Counted from the stretch's first letter, positions 9,302 to 17,401 are shown. The stretch is 64,000 nucleotides of DNA from Moraxella caprae DSM 19149 (GCF_000426885.1 NZ_AUGF01000008.1:36365-100364); one strand, 5' to 3'. Notes: generated from the sequence alone by a model not told the origin. Translations and numbers: made by a program.

Positions 9302-9328
9302 TTAAAAGCGAACAGAAGTCCGCTTTTG
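9302..9328 (-). terminator. terminator after degV
   Basis: AAAAGCG-AC ... GT-CGCTTTT hairpin immediately downstream of the degV stop, usable in both directions. Confidence 0.6.
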
Positions 9329-9329
9329 A

Positions 9330-10208
9330 TTATTTAAGGTATTTAACGATTCTGGGTGCTTTACCATAATATACACCCAATCCCACGCCTGTCGGTCCAT
9401 GGTTGGCAAGAGAGACGGTAGAGACAGGAATCACAGGTACGTCACGCAGTCCATATTCATTTGCTAGCAATTCTTTAAAGTCATCGGTAAAGAAACCCAT
9501 GGAGGTATCAACCATGTAGATAAACGCATCTTTATTGCCAATATGGGCGATGGCTGTCTCTGCCATGTAGTTGATGCTACGCTCGATTTTACGGACTTTA
9601 TCGCGAGGGATGACACGTCCTGATTCATCTACCCACATGATGGGCTTGATGCCGAATAGGTTGGCAATGAAACCAGCAGGGGCAGATAGTTTTTTGTTGC
9701 GGATGATAAAGTTTAGGTCAGATAAGGTAAACATAAACAGACTGTTTTTGCGTAATTCATCTAAGCGATTGACAATGTCAAGCATGGATTTACCTTCTTG
9801 CATCATCAAGTCTGCCTCAAATGCCAATGCCCCCTCGTCAATATTTAGGGTTTTGGTGTCGTACACATAGATGTTCATTTTGCCAACAAATTTAGTTTTT
9901 AGTGTATTAAAAATTTCATGGCTTTTACTAATGGCGGATGAGATGGTGCAAACCAATACCTCTTCATAGCCTTCAGCGTACAATTCGTCAAATAAGGCAT
10001 TAATCTCATCGGCGGTGGGTGGACTGGTTTTGACCGACAGATTGGGGTTGTCGTAGAGCATTTGACTTAGGCGTGCGGTATCAATGTCTCTGATATCAAG
10101 ATGGTCTGTGCCATCAATAATGACGTGAAAAGGCACTAAACGCACGGTATGAGGCGTGTTGATGTAGTTTAAGCTAGAAGAAGATGTGCTAAGAACAATG
10201 CGTTTCAT
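9330..10208 (-). CDS. DegV family fatty-acid-binding protein (FakB-like)
   Basis: 292 aa. DegV proteins hold a single fatty acid in a deep pocket; in Firmicutes (FakB) they present it to the FakA kinase. Visible family marks: the N-terminal IVLSTSSSS strand, TSPPT at residues 61-65 (Thr/Ser contacting the carboxylate), CTISSAISKS near 95, and the C-terminal HGPTGVGLGVYYG. The length is normal. No FakA gene is in the window, so the partner kinase and the pathway in this organism are unknown. Confidence 0.9.
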   Translation of the reverse strand: MKRIVLSTSSSSLNYINTPHTVRLVPFHVIIDGTDHLDIRDIDTARLSQMLYDNPNLSVKTSPPTADEINALFDELYAEGYEEVLVCTISSAISKSHEIFNTLKTKFVGKMNIYVYDTKTLNIDEGALAFEADLMMQEGKSMLDIVNRLDELRKNSLFMFTLSDLNFIIRNKKLSAPAGFIANLFGIKPIMWVDESGRVIPRDKVRKIERSINYMAETAIAHIGNKDAFIYMVDTSMGFFTDDFKELLANEYGLRDVPVIPVSTVSLANHGPTGVGLGVYYGKAPRIVKYLK

Positions 10209-10333
10209 GAAAACCTGCTAAATAAAAATCACACAGGGTGTGATGGCAAAATAAGATGAGCAAAGATTTTATATTAAATAGGTGGGCAAATTTATGATGT
10301 TTAAATGATTGGAGTAAAATTCGAACAAAGAAC

Positions 10334-10667
10334 TAGGGCGTGCCTACCATTGATAACATTTTTATAAAATAAGATGAAAATTTAACGCTTTTATCAATTT
10401 TTGCATGAAAATGGCTAAATCTTGTGGCTCGAAGTCAAAAACTTGTCTGATAGAATAACTATCAGTCTCAAGTTTTTTCCTTGAAAAACGTGCGATTTTT
10501 CTCATTTTTCATTAGACTTCCTGCAAAACTAGGTTTTCCGTTCGCCCCGAGCTTGTTGAGGGGTAGCGGAAAACCGTTATGGTTCGACAAGCTCACCACG
10601 AACGGTTTTCCTTATTTTTGGGTTTTGCAGGAAGTCTGTTGCAAATACTAAAGTTAAACACGCCCTA
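10334..10667. repeat. copy 1 of the TAGGGCGTGCCTG repeat, with nested MITE
   Basis: Begins TAGGGCGTGCC and ends CACGCCCTA, the terminal inverted repeats of a family also found at 25148-25428 and 43718-43924. Internal landmarks shared by all three are 'ATTTTTGCATGAAAA', 'GTGGCTCGAAG', a TGATAGAATAACTATCA hairpin and 'TTTTTCCTTGAAAAACG'. This copy is interrupted near its right end by the 124-bp MITE at 10514-10637; without it the copy is about 207 bp. Confidence 0.85.
10514..10637. mobile_element. 124-bp MITE, copy 1 (nested)
   Basis: Terminal inverted repeats AGACTTCCTGCAAAAC / GTTTTGCAGGAAGTCT enclose a core with two further inverted arms (GGTTTTCCGTTCG and CGAACGGTTTTCC). It is 124 bp, the same length as the copy at 46869-46992, with which it is nearly identical. 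The flanks are ATT and GTT, consistent with a 3-bp target duplication with one change. It has no coding capacity; the transposase must come from an IS elsewhere (IS5-like by the short target duplication, inferred). Confidence 0.85.
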
Positions 10668-10788
10668 AAAAAGCAACGATACTATTTAATATAAACAATT
10701 TAGGTCATTTTAAATAAAATTCATCCAAAAGTAAATGTTTTTATCAAGTGTTTTTTGGTAATAATTGTTTTGGTAAAGGTTAATTTAC

Positions 10789-11975
10789 CCCACCCCGCCG
10801 TAAAACCACCGACTTTAGGCGGTGGATATAAGGCATTTACTATGCTACAATACCCCCATGAAAACCCTTAAACTCCGTATCTACACCAAACACTCAAACC
10901 AACTTGAAAAACTGTCAAGCTCGGTAAACTTTGTGTGGAACTATATCAACGAGCTTGGTTTTAACTACTTGCAACGCACAGGCAAGTTTCTATCTGCCTA
11001 TAACCTAAACGAATACACCAAAGGTAGCGGTGAATACCTAAATCTACACTCCCAAACCCTCCAAGCCATCAACGAAACACACACCAAAAGTCGTAAGCAG
11101 TTTAAAAAGGCTAAACTATCATGGCGTACCAATAACCCCAAAGCCAAGAGAAAGTCTTTGGGCTGGATACCTTTTAAGAAGTCTGCCCTAAAACTCATCA
11201 AGACCTACCAAACAGGCAAAAAAGCCTTAAAATCCAAACTGCAACTATCCCTTACCAAAGGTCAAAAGCTCATCATTACCGTCTTTGACCAATATAACCT
11301 ATCCAATTACGACTTAAACACTTGTGAAATCGTACAAGACAGTTGTGGTAAATGGTATGCTTGTATTACAGTTAAAGACTTTCCTAAACAACAATGTGGC
11401 ACAAAGTCAGTAGGATTAGACTTAGGTTGTAAAACAGCCGTTACTTGTTCTGATGGTAGCACACTCACTACCAAGTTCACCCACAAATACGCTAACAAAC
11501 TTGCCAAAGCTCAACGAGCAAACAAGAAAAAGCAAGTAAAAGCCATTCATGCTAAAATTAAAAACAGTAGACTTAACACCATTCACCAATTTACAAGTAA
11601 ACTTATTAAACAAAATGCCTTAATCGTGATTGGCAAATTAAATTCATCAAACTTCACATCAACCAAACTAGCAAAGTCTGTTTATGATGCAAGTTGGTTT
11701 GAACTTAAAAGACAACTGGAATACAAGTGCAAGAATGCAAATTGTCTCTTAGTAGAAGTTAATGAAAAGTACACAACCCAAACTTGTTCGCATTGTCTAA
11801 CCATATCAGACAATAGCCCCAAAGGTAGAACAGGTCTTGGAATAAGAGTATGGACATGTAGCTGTTGTGGAGCTACCCATGACAGAGATGTTAATGGAGC
11901 TAAGAACATACTCCGTCTGGGACATCAGACGCTCGCAGGAGGAAGCCCCTTGCTTTAGCAAGGGGAGTATGTCAC
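10789..11975 (+). mobile_element. IS605-family element carrying only tnpB
   Basis: The left edge follows TTTAC (10784-10788) and starts with a subterminal hairpin (CCACCG-ACTTTAGG-CGGTGG). The right edge has the IS605-type hairpin CCCCTTGC-TTTA-GCAAGGGG (11946-11965) followed by GAGTATGTCAC. No Y1 tyrosine transposase (tnpA) is present, so movement would need TnpA in trans. Ends are inferred from known IS605/IS608 architecture (TTAC-type target on the left, TCA-type right end). Confidence 0.7.
10858..11958 (+). CDS. tnpB: TnpB (IS605 OrfB), RNA-guided nuclease family
   Basis: 366 aa from ATG 10858; an upstream in-frame start at 10822 would lie in the left-end hairpin region and is unlikely. 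TnpB proteins are ancestors of Cas12 and cut DNA guided by an RNA made from the right end of the element. RuvC residues: Asp188 in GLDLGCKT and Asp344 in HDRDVNGAKN are present. The usual RuvC-II glutamate ('VxE-D/N-L') is Gly259 in VIGKLN; Glu303 in VNEKYTTQTC is a possible substitute. A zinc ribbon is formed by Cys310/Cys313 and Cys334/Cys336-337. The 3' end overlaps the probable guide RNA. Confidence 0.88.
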   Translation: MKTLKLRIYTKHSNQLEKLSSSVNFVWNYINELGFNYLQRTGKFLSAYNLNEYTKGSGEYLNLHSQTLQAINETHTKSRKQFKKAKLSWRTNNPKAKRKSLGWIPFKKSALKLIKTYQTGKKALKSKLQLSLTKGQKLIITVFDQYNLSNYDLNTCEIVQDSCGKWYACITVKDFPKQQCGTKSVGLDLGCKTAVTCSDGSTLTTKFTHKYANKLAKAQRANKKKQVKAIHAKIKNSRLNTIHQFTSKLIKQNALIVIGKLNSSNFTSTKLAKSVYDASWFELKRQLEYKCKNANCLLVEVNEKYTTQTCSHCLTISDNSPKGRTGLGIRVWTCSCCGATHDRDVNGAKNILRLGHQTLAGGSPLL

Positions 11976-11995
11976 TTAATCTCTCAATGGGGGTA
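11830..11995 (+). ncRNA. predicted omega/reRNA guide of TnpB
   Basis: By analogy with characterised IS605 elements, the guide RNA scaffold comes from the last part of tnpB and the right-end hairpin (11946-11965), with the guide taken from flanking DNA just after the element (from about 11976: TTAATCTCTCAATGGGGG). The hairpin is directly visible; the RNA boundaries are inferred. Confidence 0.45.
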
Positions 11996-12009
11996 TGCCT
12001 TGCTATTTT

Positions 12010-12603
12010 CTAATGAATGGGCAGGGTAAACACCCCTGCAGAAACCTGTCCAACTTTGACGGATTTGTATAGATTGGTAGAAAAAGGGGCGAGGATGTCA
12101 TCTAGGGCGGTATCACTCTCAATGTAGCACAGCGTGTCAGCGTGGTAGAGTCCATGCTCTATAATACTACTGATAATGTCATGCCAAATATCAAGGGCAT
12201 AAGGCGGGTCAATAAAGATGATATCAAAAGGCGTGCCGAGTGTGGGTAGGGCGGTTTGGGCGGTGCCATTGATGATGGATAACTGGCTGTGGGTGAGTTT
12301 TAGGATGTCGGCATTGTGTTTGATGGTGCGTGCTTGGGTGGGGTTTGGTTCTATCATGACGACATGAGATGCCCCTCGTGATAATGCTTCAAAGCCTAGC
12401 ACGCCCGAGCCTGCACAGACGTCTAGCACTTTGGCGTCATGAATGTCTGCCATGAGCCAGTTAAAGAGTGTCTCACGCAAACGGTCAGGGGTGGGTCTTA
12501 ATCCATCAGCGTCCACAAAGCTGATACTACGGCGTTTAAACTGTCCGCCGATGATACGAACTTGATTGGTGGTTTTGTAATGAGACTTGGTTGGTTTTTT
12601 CAT
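12010..12603 (-). CDS. rsmD: 16S rRNA m2G966 methyltransferase
   Basis: 197 aa, the usual size. It methylates N2 of G966 of 16S rRNA in the assembled 30S subunit using SAM. Visible: VRIIGG near residue 15, LRPTPDRLRETLFNWL, the SAM loop LDVCAGSGVLGFEALSRGA, and the catalytic FIDPPY. The start overlaps the stop of mrdA by four bases (ATGA), indicating translational coupling. Confidence 0.95.
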   Translation of the reverse strand: MKKPTKSHYKTTNQVRIIGGQFKRRSISFVDADGLRPTPDRLRETLFNWLMADIHDAKVLDVCAGSGVLGFEALSRGASHVVMIEPNPTQARTIKHNADILKLTHSQLSIINGTAQTALPTLGTPFDIIFIDPPYALDIWHDIISSIIEHGLYHADTLCYIESDTALDDILAPFSTNLYKSVKVGQVSAGVFTLPIH

Positions 12604-14615
12604 GGCTGATGAGCTTGTCTGTTTTTTTCTGTCTTTTTGTGTTCTTCTTCGGCTTTTGCTCTGGCTTTTTCGGCTTCTGCCTTGGCGATTTTGGCTTTGA
12701 TGGCCTCACGCTTGGCGGCACGGATTTTTACCAGTTCTTCATCACTGGGCGGTGTGATGGGATTGGTCTCACGTTGGAGAATCCAGTAATCAAACAAGGC
12801 TCGCCCGATGGGGGCTGCCACTTTACCACCGCCACCACCGTTCTCAACGATGACTGCGATGGCGATTTGGGGGTCATCCACGGGGGCAAAACCTGAGAAC
12901 CACGCATGGTCCCAGTGACGGGAGTTGATGGCGGCTTTGTTATAACTTTTGCCTTGGGCGATGGATTTGACCTGTGCTGTACCTGTTTTGCCCGCCATGC
13001 GATAACGGGTGGTGTAGATGCTCTTTGCTGTACCCCGTTTGACAGTGTCTTCCATGGCGGTATGCATTCTGTCCCAGTCGGCTTCGGTGCCATTAAAGGG
13101 GATGACCCCGTCAGGTTTGTCAATGATGGTCACGGGAGCCTGCCCTTCGGAGCGTTTGAGCAGGTGGGGTGTGAGGTGTTTGCCCTTGATGGCGGTCATG
13201 GCGGTGGCATTGGCGACTTGTAGGGGGCTTGCCAAAAATGCTCCTTGTCCGATAGAGACAGAGATGGTCTCGCCTGGTAGCCATTCTTTGCCGTAGGTGT
13301 CCATTTTCCATTTGGGCGATGGCATGATACCCCCTTTTTCGTTGGGTAGGTCAATGCCTGTTTTTTTACCAAAACCAAAGCTACTCATCCAATCATGAAG
13401 CTTGTCAATGCCCATGCGATGAGCGTTTTTATAATAATAGGTATCCACGCTCATGATGATGGATTTGCTCATATTGACCGTGCCGTGCCCACCTTTTTTC
13501 CAGTCACGAAAACGGTGACTGTCCCCCGGTAAGCTAAAATAACCAGGGTCAAAAATGGTGTCATTCCAACCCATGATGCCATAATGCAAAAAGCCCATGC
13601 TTTCAAAGGGTTTGATGGTGGAAGCAGGCGGGTAGAGTCCTTGTAAGGCACGGTTATATAAAGGCTGGTCAATGTCATCTCGAAGCATGCCATACTCTTT
13701 GTTGGATATGCCAGAGACAAAGGGGTTGGGGTCGTAGCTGGGGTTTGAGACAAAGGCAAGGACGTCACCATTTTTGGGGTCAAGTGCCACAATCGCTCCA
13801 CGTCGTCCTGCCAGTTGTTTTTGGGCGGCCATTTGTAGTCCATAATCTAGACTTAGATACAAATCGTTGCCCGCCACAGGGGGTTTGGTGTCTAGCTGTC
13901 GTAGAATCTCGCCGTGAGCGTTGGTCTCTACCGACTGAGAGCCTGGTTTGCCAAGCAAGACTTCTTCGTACTGGGCCTCGATGCCGATTTTGCCAATCAG
14001 GTCGGTGCCAGCATACAGGGCTTTTTTGCGATCGTCTTCGGCGATTTTTTTGGCTTCTTTGTCGTTGATGCGCCCGACATAACCGATGACATGGGCAAAC
14101 AGCTCGTCATGGGGATAGACACGGGTGAGTTTGGTCTGAATGCTCACCCCTCGAAAAAAAGGTTTTCGCTCGCTAAACTGAGCAATCTGCTCTTCGGTCA
14201 AATCCATTTTGATGGTAATGGGGTTGTTTTTGGATTTGTCTATCCTTGCCAAAATGTCCGTAATCTCTTCATCGGTCAGACCAAAGATGGGGGTAAGTAG
14301 TTTTAGGGTGTAAGCTGGGTCTTCAATCTCATCGGGACTGATGACCGCAGAAAAAACCGGTACGTTATCGGCAAGCAACACACCATTACGGTCATAAATA
14401 TAACCCCGTGATGGCGGGTCGGAGATGAGTTTGATGCGGTTGTTATCAGCGTTGGTTTGGTATTTATTGTATTGATAAACCTGTAAAAAACCATAACGAG
14501 CAAACAGCCCAATCATGCCAATAAGCACAAATAACGACGCCACGATCACTCGGCGTACAAAGACGCGAGTGCTGATGTCAGAATCGTTAGGACGTGATGA
14601 GGTCATGATTGGCAC
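12600..14615 (-). CDS. mrdA: penicillin-binding protein 2 (peptidoglycan transpeptidase)
   Basis: 671 aa from GTG 14615 (668 from ATG 14606; neither has a strong ribosome binding site). The elongasome transpeptidase that works with RodA. One N-terminal membrane helix (about residues 21-43), the pedestal domain with PPSRGYIYDRNG, then the penicillin-binding domain: Ser332 in ASTIKPF (SxxK), SVD near 389, and KTGT near 543. After the catalytic domain there is an unusual highly charged Lys/Glu/Ala coiled-coil tail of about 45 residues (from KIRAAKREAIKAKIAKAEA). Translationally coupled to rsmD; rodA is not adjacent. Confidence 0.96.
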   Translation of the reverse strand: MPIMTSSRPNDSDISTRVFVRRVIVASLFVLIGMIGLFARYGFLQVYQYNKYQTNADNNRIKLISDPPSRGYIYDRNGVLLADNVPVFSAVISPDEIEDPAYTLKLLTPIFGLTDEEITDILARIDKSKNNPITIKMDLTEEQIAQFSERKPFFRGVSIQTKLTRVYPHDELFAHVIGYVGRINDKEAKKIAEDDRKKALYAGTDLIGKIGIEAQYEEVLLGKPGSQSVETNAHGEILRQLDTKPPVAGNDLYLSLDYGLQMAAQKQLAGRRGAIVALDPKNGDVLAFVSNPSYDPNPFVSGISNKEYGMLRDDIDQPLYNRALQGLYPPASTIKPFESMGFLHYGIMGWNDTIFDPGYFSLPGDSHRFRDWKKGGHGTVNMSKSIIMSVDTYYYKNAHRMGIDKLHDWMSSFGFGKKTGIDLPNEKGGIMPSPKWKMDTYGKEWLPGETISVSIGQGAFLASPLQVANATAMTAIKGKHLTPHLLKRSEGQAPVTIIDKPDGVIPFNGTEADWDRMHTAMEDTVKRGTAKSIYTTRYRMAGKTGTAQVKSIAQGKSYNKAAINSRHWDHAWFSGFAPVDDPQIAIAVIVENGGGGGKVAAPIGRALFDYWILQRETNPITPPSDEELVKIRAAKREAIKAKIAKAEAEKARAKAEEEHKKTEKNRQAHQP

Positions 14616-14930
14616 AAAAGAACAGCAAAAAACCCCTAATTATAGCATATTTTCAAAGGTGTATTCAATTTTATGATTCATCATCAGGGTAATCGCACCA
14701 TATTTAATTTTTGGTAACTAAAATGATGGTTTAAACAAATTGGTAATTTTTAGATGCAAAATTATTTAAAAGCTCACCAAGTCAATTAAAATTTGAATAA
14801 TTTGTTAAAAATATATTTAGATAAAATTAACTATAAATGCTCAATTTGCTTGATTTTTAATCAATTTATGTAAAATTTTTTTAGTGCGATTGCTCTGCAT
14901 GATGTTAGATAAGCCATTGCAATTTTTGAT

Positions 14931-14954
14931 AAATTGGTTATAATATACCAATTT
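14931..14954. promoter_or_regulatory. putative Zur (zinc uptake regulator) operator
   Basis: A 24-bp palindrome with perfect 8-bp arms AAATTGGT / ACCAATTT and centre TATAATAT. The inner part GTTATAATATA matches the gammaproteobacterial Zur consensus (TGTTATA-N-TATAACA). It overlaps a TATAAT -10 hexamer and lies 14 bp before the start of a His-rich lipoprotein gene, so binding would block transcription when zinc is plentiful. The rest of 14616-14930 is AT-rich with no gene. Confidence 0.65.
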
Positions 14955-14967
14955 TATTGGGAGATGC

Positions 14968-15495
14968 ATGATGACTAAAAAATTACTTGTTGTCAGTCTT
15001 ATTGCCACGCTTACTCTGACCGCTTGCCAAAAAGCCGAAGAAACCCCTGCCGAACCAAAAGCAGAGACCACCGCCCCTGCCGAACAAACCGCCACGCATG
15101 ACCACGTTCATGGCGAGCATGACCACGAACACAAAGATGGCGAACATAGTCATGACCACGATGACCACAAACATGGTGAACACGCTCACGACCACAGCCA
15201 CGACCATGCTCATGATAATGGACATCACCACCATGCTGATGGCGACAAATACCAATGTGGCGACAAAACCGCCCACATCGCCGTCCACAACCACGAAGGT
15301 GAAATCGAAGCTCACCTAACCACCGATGACATCACTTATGACTTAGCCCAAGACGTGCAAACCAAAGGACGCTTTACTTCTGATGATAGCATTGCTGGCG
15401 ACGACAAAGGCATGGCATTGACCATTGACGGCGATAAAGCCAAAATCACCACGCTAGATGATACCGTCATTGTTGAATGTACCAAAGCAAGCTAA
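14968..15495 (+). CDS. His-rich zinc-binding lipoprotein with MliC-like domain
   Basis: 175 aa. Signal peptide with lipobox LTAC (Cys20), an acidic Pro/Ala linker, then residues 44-89 with about 21 histidines alternating with Asp/Glu, a typical metal-capture stretch. The C-terminal 80 residues (from YQCGDKTAHI near 95 to VIVECTKAS) have the paired-cysteine, beta-barrel pattern of MliC/PliC lysozyme-inhibitor domains (YxC ... C), though similarity is modest. Regulation by Zur is suggested by the operator just upstream. Likely role: periplasmic or surface zinc binding under limitation, perhaps also lysozyme defence; the second part is inference. Confidence 0.75.
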   Translation: MMTKKLLVVSLIATLTLTACQKAEETPAEPKAETTAPAEQTATHDHVHGEHDHEHKDGEHSHDHDDHKHGEHAHDHSHDHAHDNGHHHHADGDKYQCGDKTAHIAVHNHEGEIEAHLTTDDITYDLAQDVQTKGRFTSDDSIAGDDKGMALTIDGDKAKITTLDDTVIVECTKAS

Positions 15496-15516
15496 AACCG
15501 TTAAGGTGTTTAAAAC

Positions 15517-15547
15517 AAAAGACCTGAATCACCATCAGGTCTTTTTT
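15517..15547 (+). terminator. bidirectional terminator
   Basis: AAAGACCTGA / TCAGGTCTTT stem followed by TTTT, between the His-rich lipoprotein and the convergent pyrophosphatase gene. Confidence 0.85.
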
Positions 15548-15614
15548 ATGGCCATTTATCAGGCATATAAATCAGACATCAATCCATGACAGACAAGAAC
15601 AAACATGCTTAAAC

Positions 15615-16592
15615 CTACAACTGATAATACCGCTCCAAGGCAGGGATGATTTGCTTTTTACGGCTGACCACGCCTGCCAAGGTAAAGACCTTATCATCAC
15701 AGTTCACCCCGAATGCCTTGGAGATAATCACATTTTGGGCAGGGTCATGAGCGAGTGCATAGCCCATTTGCTCCTTGATGTCCACCACCGCAATCATAAG
15801 ATGATCCACGCCTTTTTCTGCCTGAATGAGTTTGGCAGTGGCTGTTAGCTCATCGATTCTGGCAAATATCTGACTGGGGGCGACCGTCTCAATCCCTGCA
15901 ATGCCCCACCTCGTCGACCCAAACTCATAGCTTTTATAATCCATCAGCAAAATATCACGGGCGGACAGATGACTGACGTCACTTTTGGCAGAAAACATCT
16001 CATCTGCCAGTTTATCCTTATCCGCCACGTTCATCTGACACAGCTCACAGAGCTTTTGCACCACGAAACGGTCATCATCGCTCGTCGTGGGACTGCTAAG
16101 ATTTAGCGTATCCGAGATGATGGCACAGAGCATGAGCCACGCCATGCTTTCCGTGATGTCCACGCCCTTTTGGGTGGTAAACATCTCATACAAAATGGTG
16201 CAAGTACAGCCCACAGGATGGATACGCACATAAGCAGGGGTGGGCGTGGTCAGCCCAAGCTTATGATGGTCGATGACGTAGCGGACATCAAACTCCGCCA
16301 AACCCTTGATGGACTGGGCAGGTTCGTTATGGTCGGTCAATGCCACTTTATCGCCCCGCCCCACAATGTCGGTCGGGCGACTGGCGTCTAGATACGGCAA
16401 AAGCTTGGCGGGTAACTCATCATTGGGATAACGCTCAAACCAACGGGCAAGCACAAATGCCGTTTCAAGGTTCGGCTCGCCCAGACGGTATGCCTGTGCT
16501 GATATGCCTTGGGCATTTAGCCAATGGGCAAACGCAAATGCCGAGACAAAAGCGTCCGTGTCGGGCGATGTATGTCCAAAAACGTGGTGCAT
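15615..16592 (-). CDS. ppaC: manganese-dependent inorganic pyrophosphatase (DHH family)
   Basis: 325 aa from ATG 16592, which has AAGGAA at a good distance and makes the protein begin MHHVFGHTSPDTDAF as family members do; upstream in-frame codons to 16655 are not needed. Family II pyrophosphatases hydrolyse PPi with Mn/Co. Metal ligands: His7, Asp12 and Asp14 of HTSPDTD, Asp in ALTDHNE, and the DHH motif (VIDHH). The C-terminal DHHA2 domain with the SRKKQI motif is intact. This family is scattered in Proteobacteria, where the unrelated Ppa is more usual. Confidence 0.93.
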   Translation of the reverse strand: MHHVFGHTSPDTDAFVSAFAFAHWLNAQGISAQAYRLGEPNLETAFVLARWFERYPNDELPAKLLPYLDASRPTDIVGRGDKVALTDHNEPAQSIKGLAEFDVRYVIDHHKLGLTTPTPAYVRIHPVGCTCTILYEMFTTQKGVDITESMAWLMLCAIISDTLNLSSPTTSDDDRFVVQKLCELCQMNVADKDKLADEMFSAKSDVSHLSARDILLMDYKSYEFGSTRWGIAGIETVAPSQIFARIDELTATAKLIQAEKGVDHLMIAVVDIKEQMGYALAHDPAQNVIISKAFGVNCDDKVFTLAGVVSRKKQIIPALERYYQL

Positions 16593-16643
16593 GGGGTTCC
16601 TTAATGGTGCTTGATAAAGATGTTTAAAAAGACGCTCAAAGAA

Positions 16644-16791
16644 TACATCTAACAAATTTGATACTTATCACAGGTTTGTAGAGACTGGCTCTGCACGTTC
16701 TTTAATGCTATCAGTTTTATAGGCGTGCACAGCATGCCCCTACACCCAAACATCATTGCATTTGTAGCAATTTTAAAGTTTCTTGGGTATA
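16644..16791. repeat. 148-bp TACACCCAA-type repeat, copy 1
   Basis: Same length as, and alignable with, the copy at 25511-25658: both have 'TTTGTAG' near the left, a self-complementary 'GTGTGCTGAGCACACC'-like centre (degraded here to GCACAGCATGCC), and end 'GCAATTTTAAAGTTTCTTGGGT'-like. The terminal repeats are TACATCTAA... here and TACACCCAA... in the other copy. No coding capacity. Confidence 0.7.
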
Positions 16792-16825
16792 TTAAAAACC
16801 AACAAAACCTTCTTTTTTAATCATC

Positions 16826-17401
16826 TTATTTCTGTGGCGTTTTGGTAAACTTACTAAGCTCATAGCCGTTTTGCTTGGCAATACCCAGATACCGCTCATA
16901 AGTGGCATCGTCCAGCGTGGGCGTGCGAGACAACACCCACAGATATTTATGGTTGGGCGTGCCGACTAGGGCGGATGTATAGCGTCCGCTTGTATCTTGG
17001 TCGCTTGCCAGCACCCAATAATTGGCTTTGCCGATGGGTAATTTTTTTAGAAAACTGGGCAAAAAGCTCACTCGCAGTTTGGCATTAGTCTCATCGGTGG
17101 CGTACGCTTCGCCATTGACCGATGTCATGCCGTCTTTGGTGGCACAGGCGTTTAGGACGTTGATTTTGCCGTTGTCTTTTAGGCTGTATGTGGCGGTGAC
17201 GTTATGGGTGCATTTGTCCTGAAATGACATGGGCAAGCGTCCGATTTCATACCATCTACCCAGATAGTCATCAAGGCGAATTTGGCTGACGGTTGTCGGT
17301 GCCGTGCCGTTTGTGGGCGTGGGCGTGGCAGTACAAGCACTCAGGGCGGACAAGGCGATGATACTAAAAAGTAAGGATTTGGCAGGCTTGACGTAAGACA
17401 T
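16826..17401 (-). CDS. blc: outer-membrane lipocalin (Blc-like)
   Basis: 191 aa. Signal peptide with lipobox LSAC (Cys23), then a lipocalin: the first signature DDYLGRWYEIGRLP, a central TATYSLKDNGKI strand, NYWVLASD and the closing YLWVLSRTP. Bacterial lipocalins bind fatty acids or lysophospholipids at the outer membrane and are induced under membrane stress. The ribosome binding site AAAGGAA is good. Confidence 0.93.
   Translation of the reverse strand: MSYVKPAKSLLFSIIALSALSACTATPTPTNGTAPTTVSQIRLDDYLGRWYEIGRLPMSFQDKCTHNVTATYSLKDNGKINVLNACATKDGMTSVNGEAYATDETNAKLRVSFLPSFLKKLPIGKANYWVLASDQDTSGRYTSALVGTPNHKYLWVLSRTPTLDDATYERYLGIAKQNGYELSKFTKTPQK

Noticed and set aside
10858..11958. Cas12-type CRISPR effector
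   Set aside because: 366 aa and IS605 ends fit TnpB; no CRISPR repeats or cas1/cas2 nearby.
15098..15240. Tandem DNA repeat in the His-rich segment
   Set aside because: The His-Asp pattern is irregular at DNA level and is explained by protein composition; no exact repeat unit.
14983..15315. Hydrophobic minus-strand frame opposite the His-rich lipoprotein
   Set aside because: The Val/Met-rich composition is only the complement of the CAT/GAC His-Asp codons.
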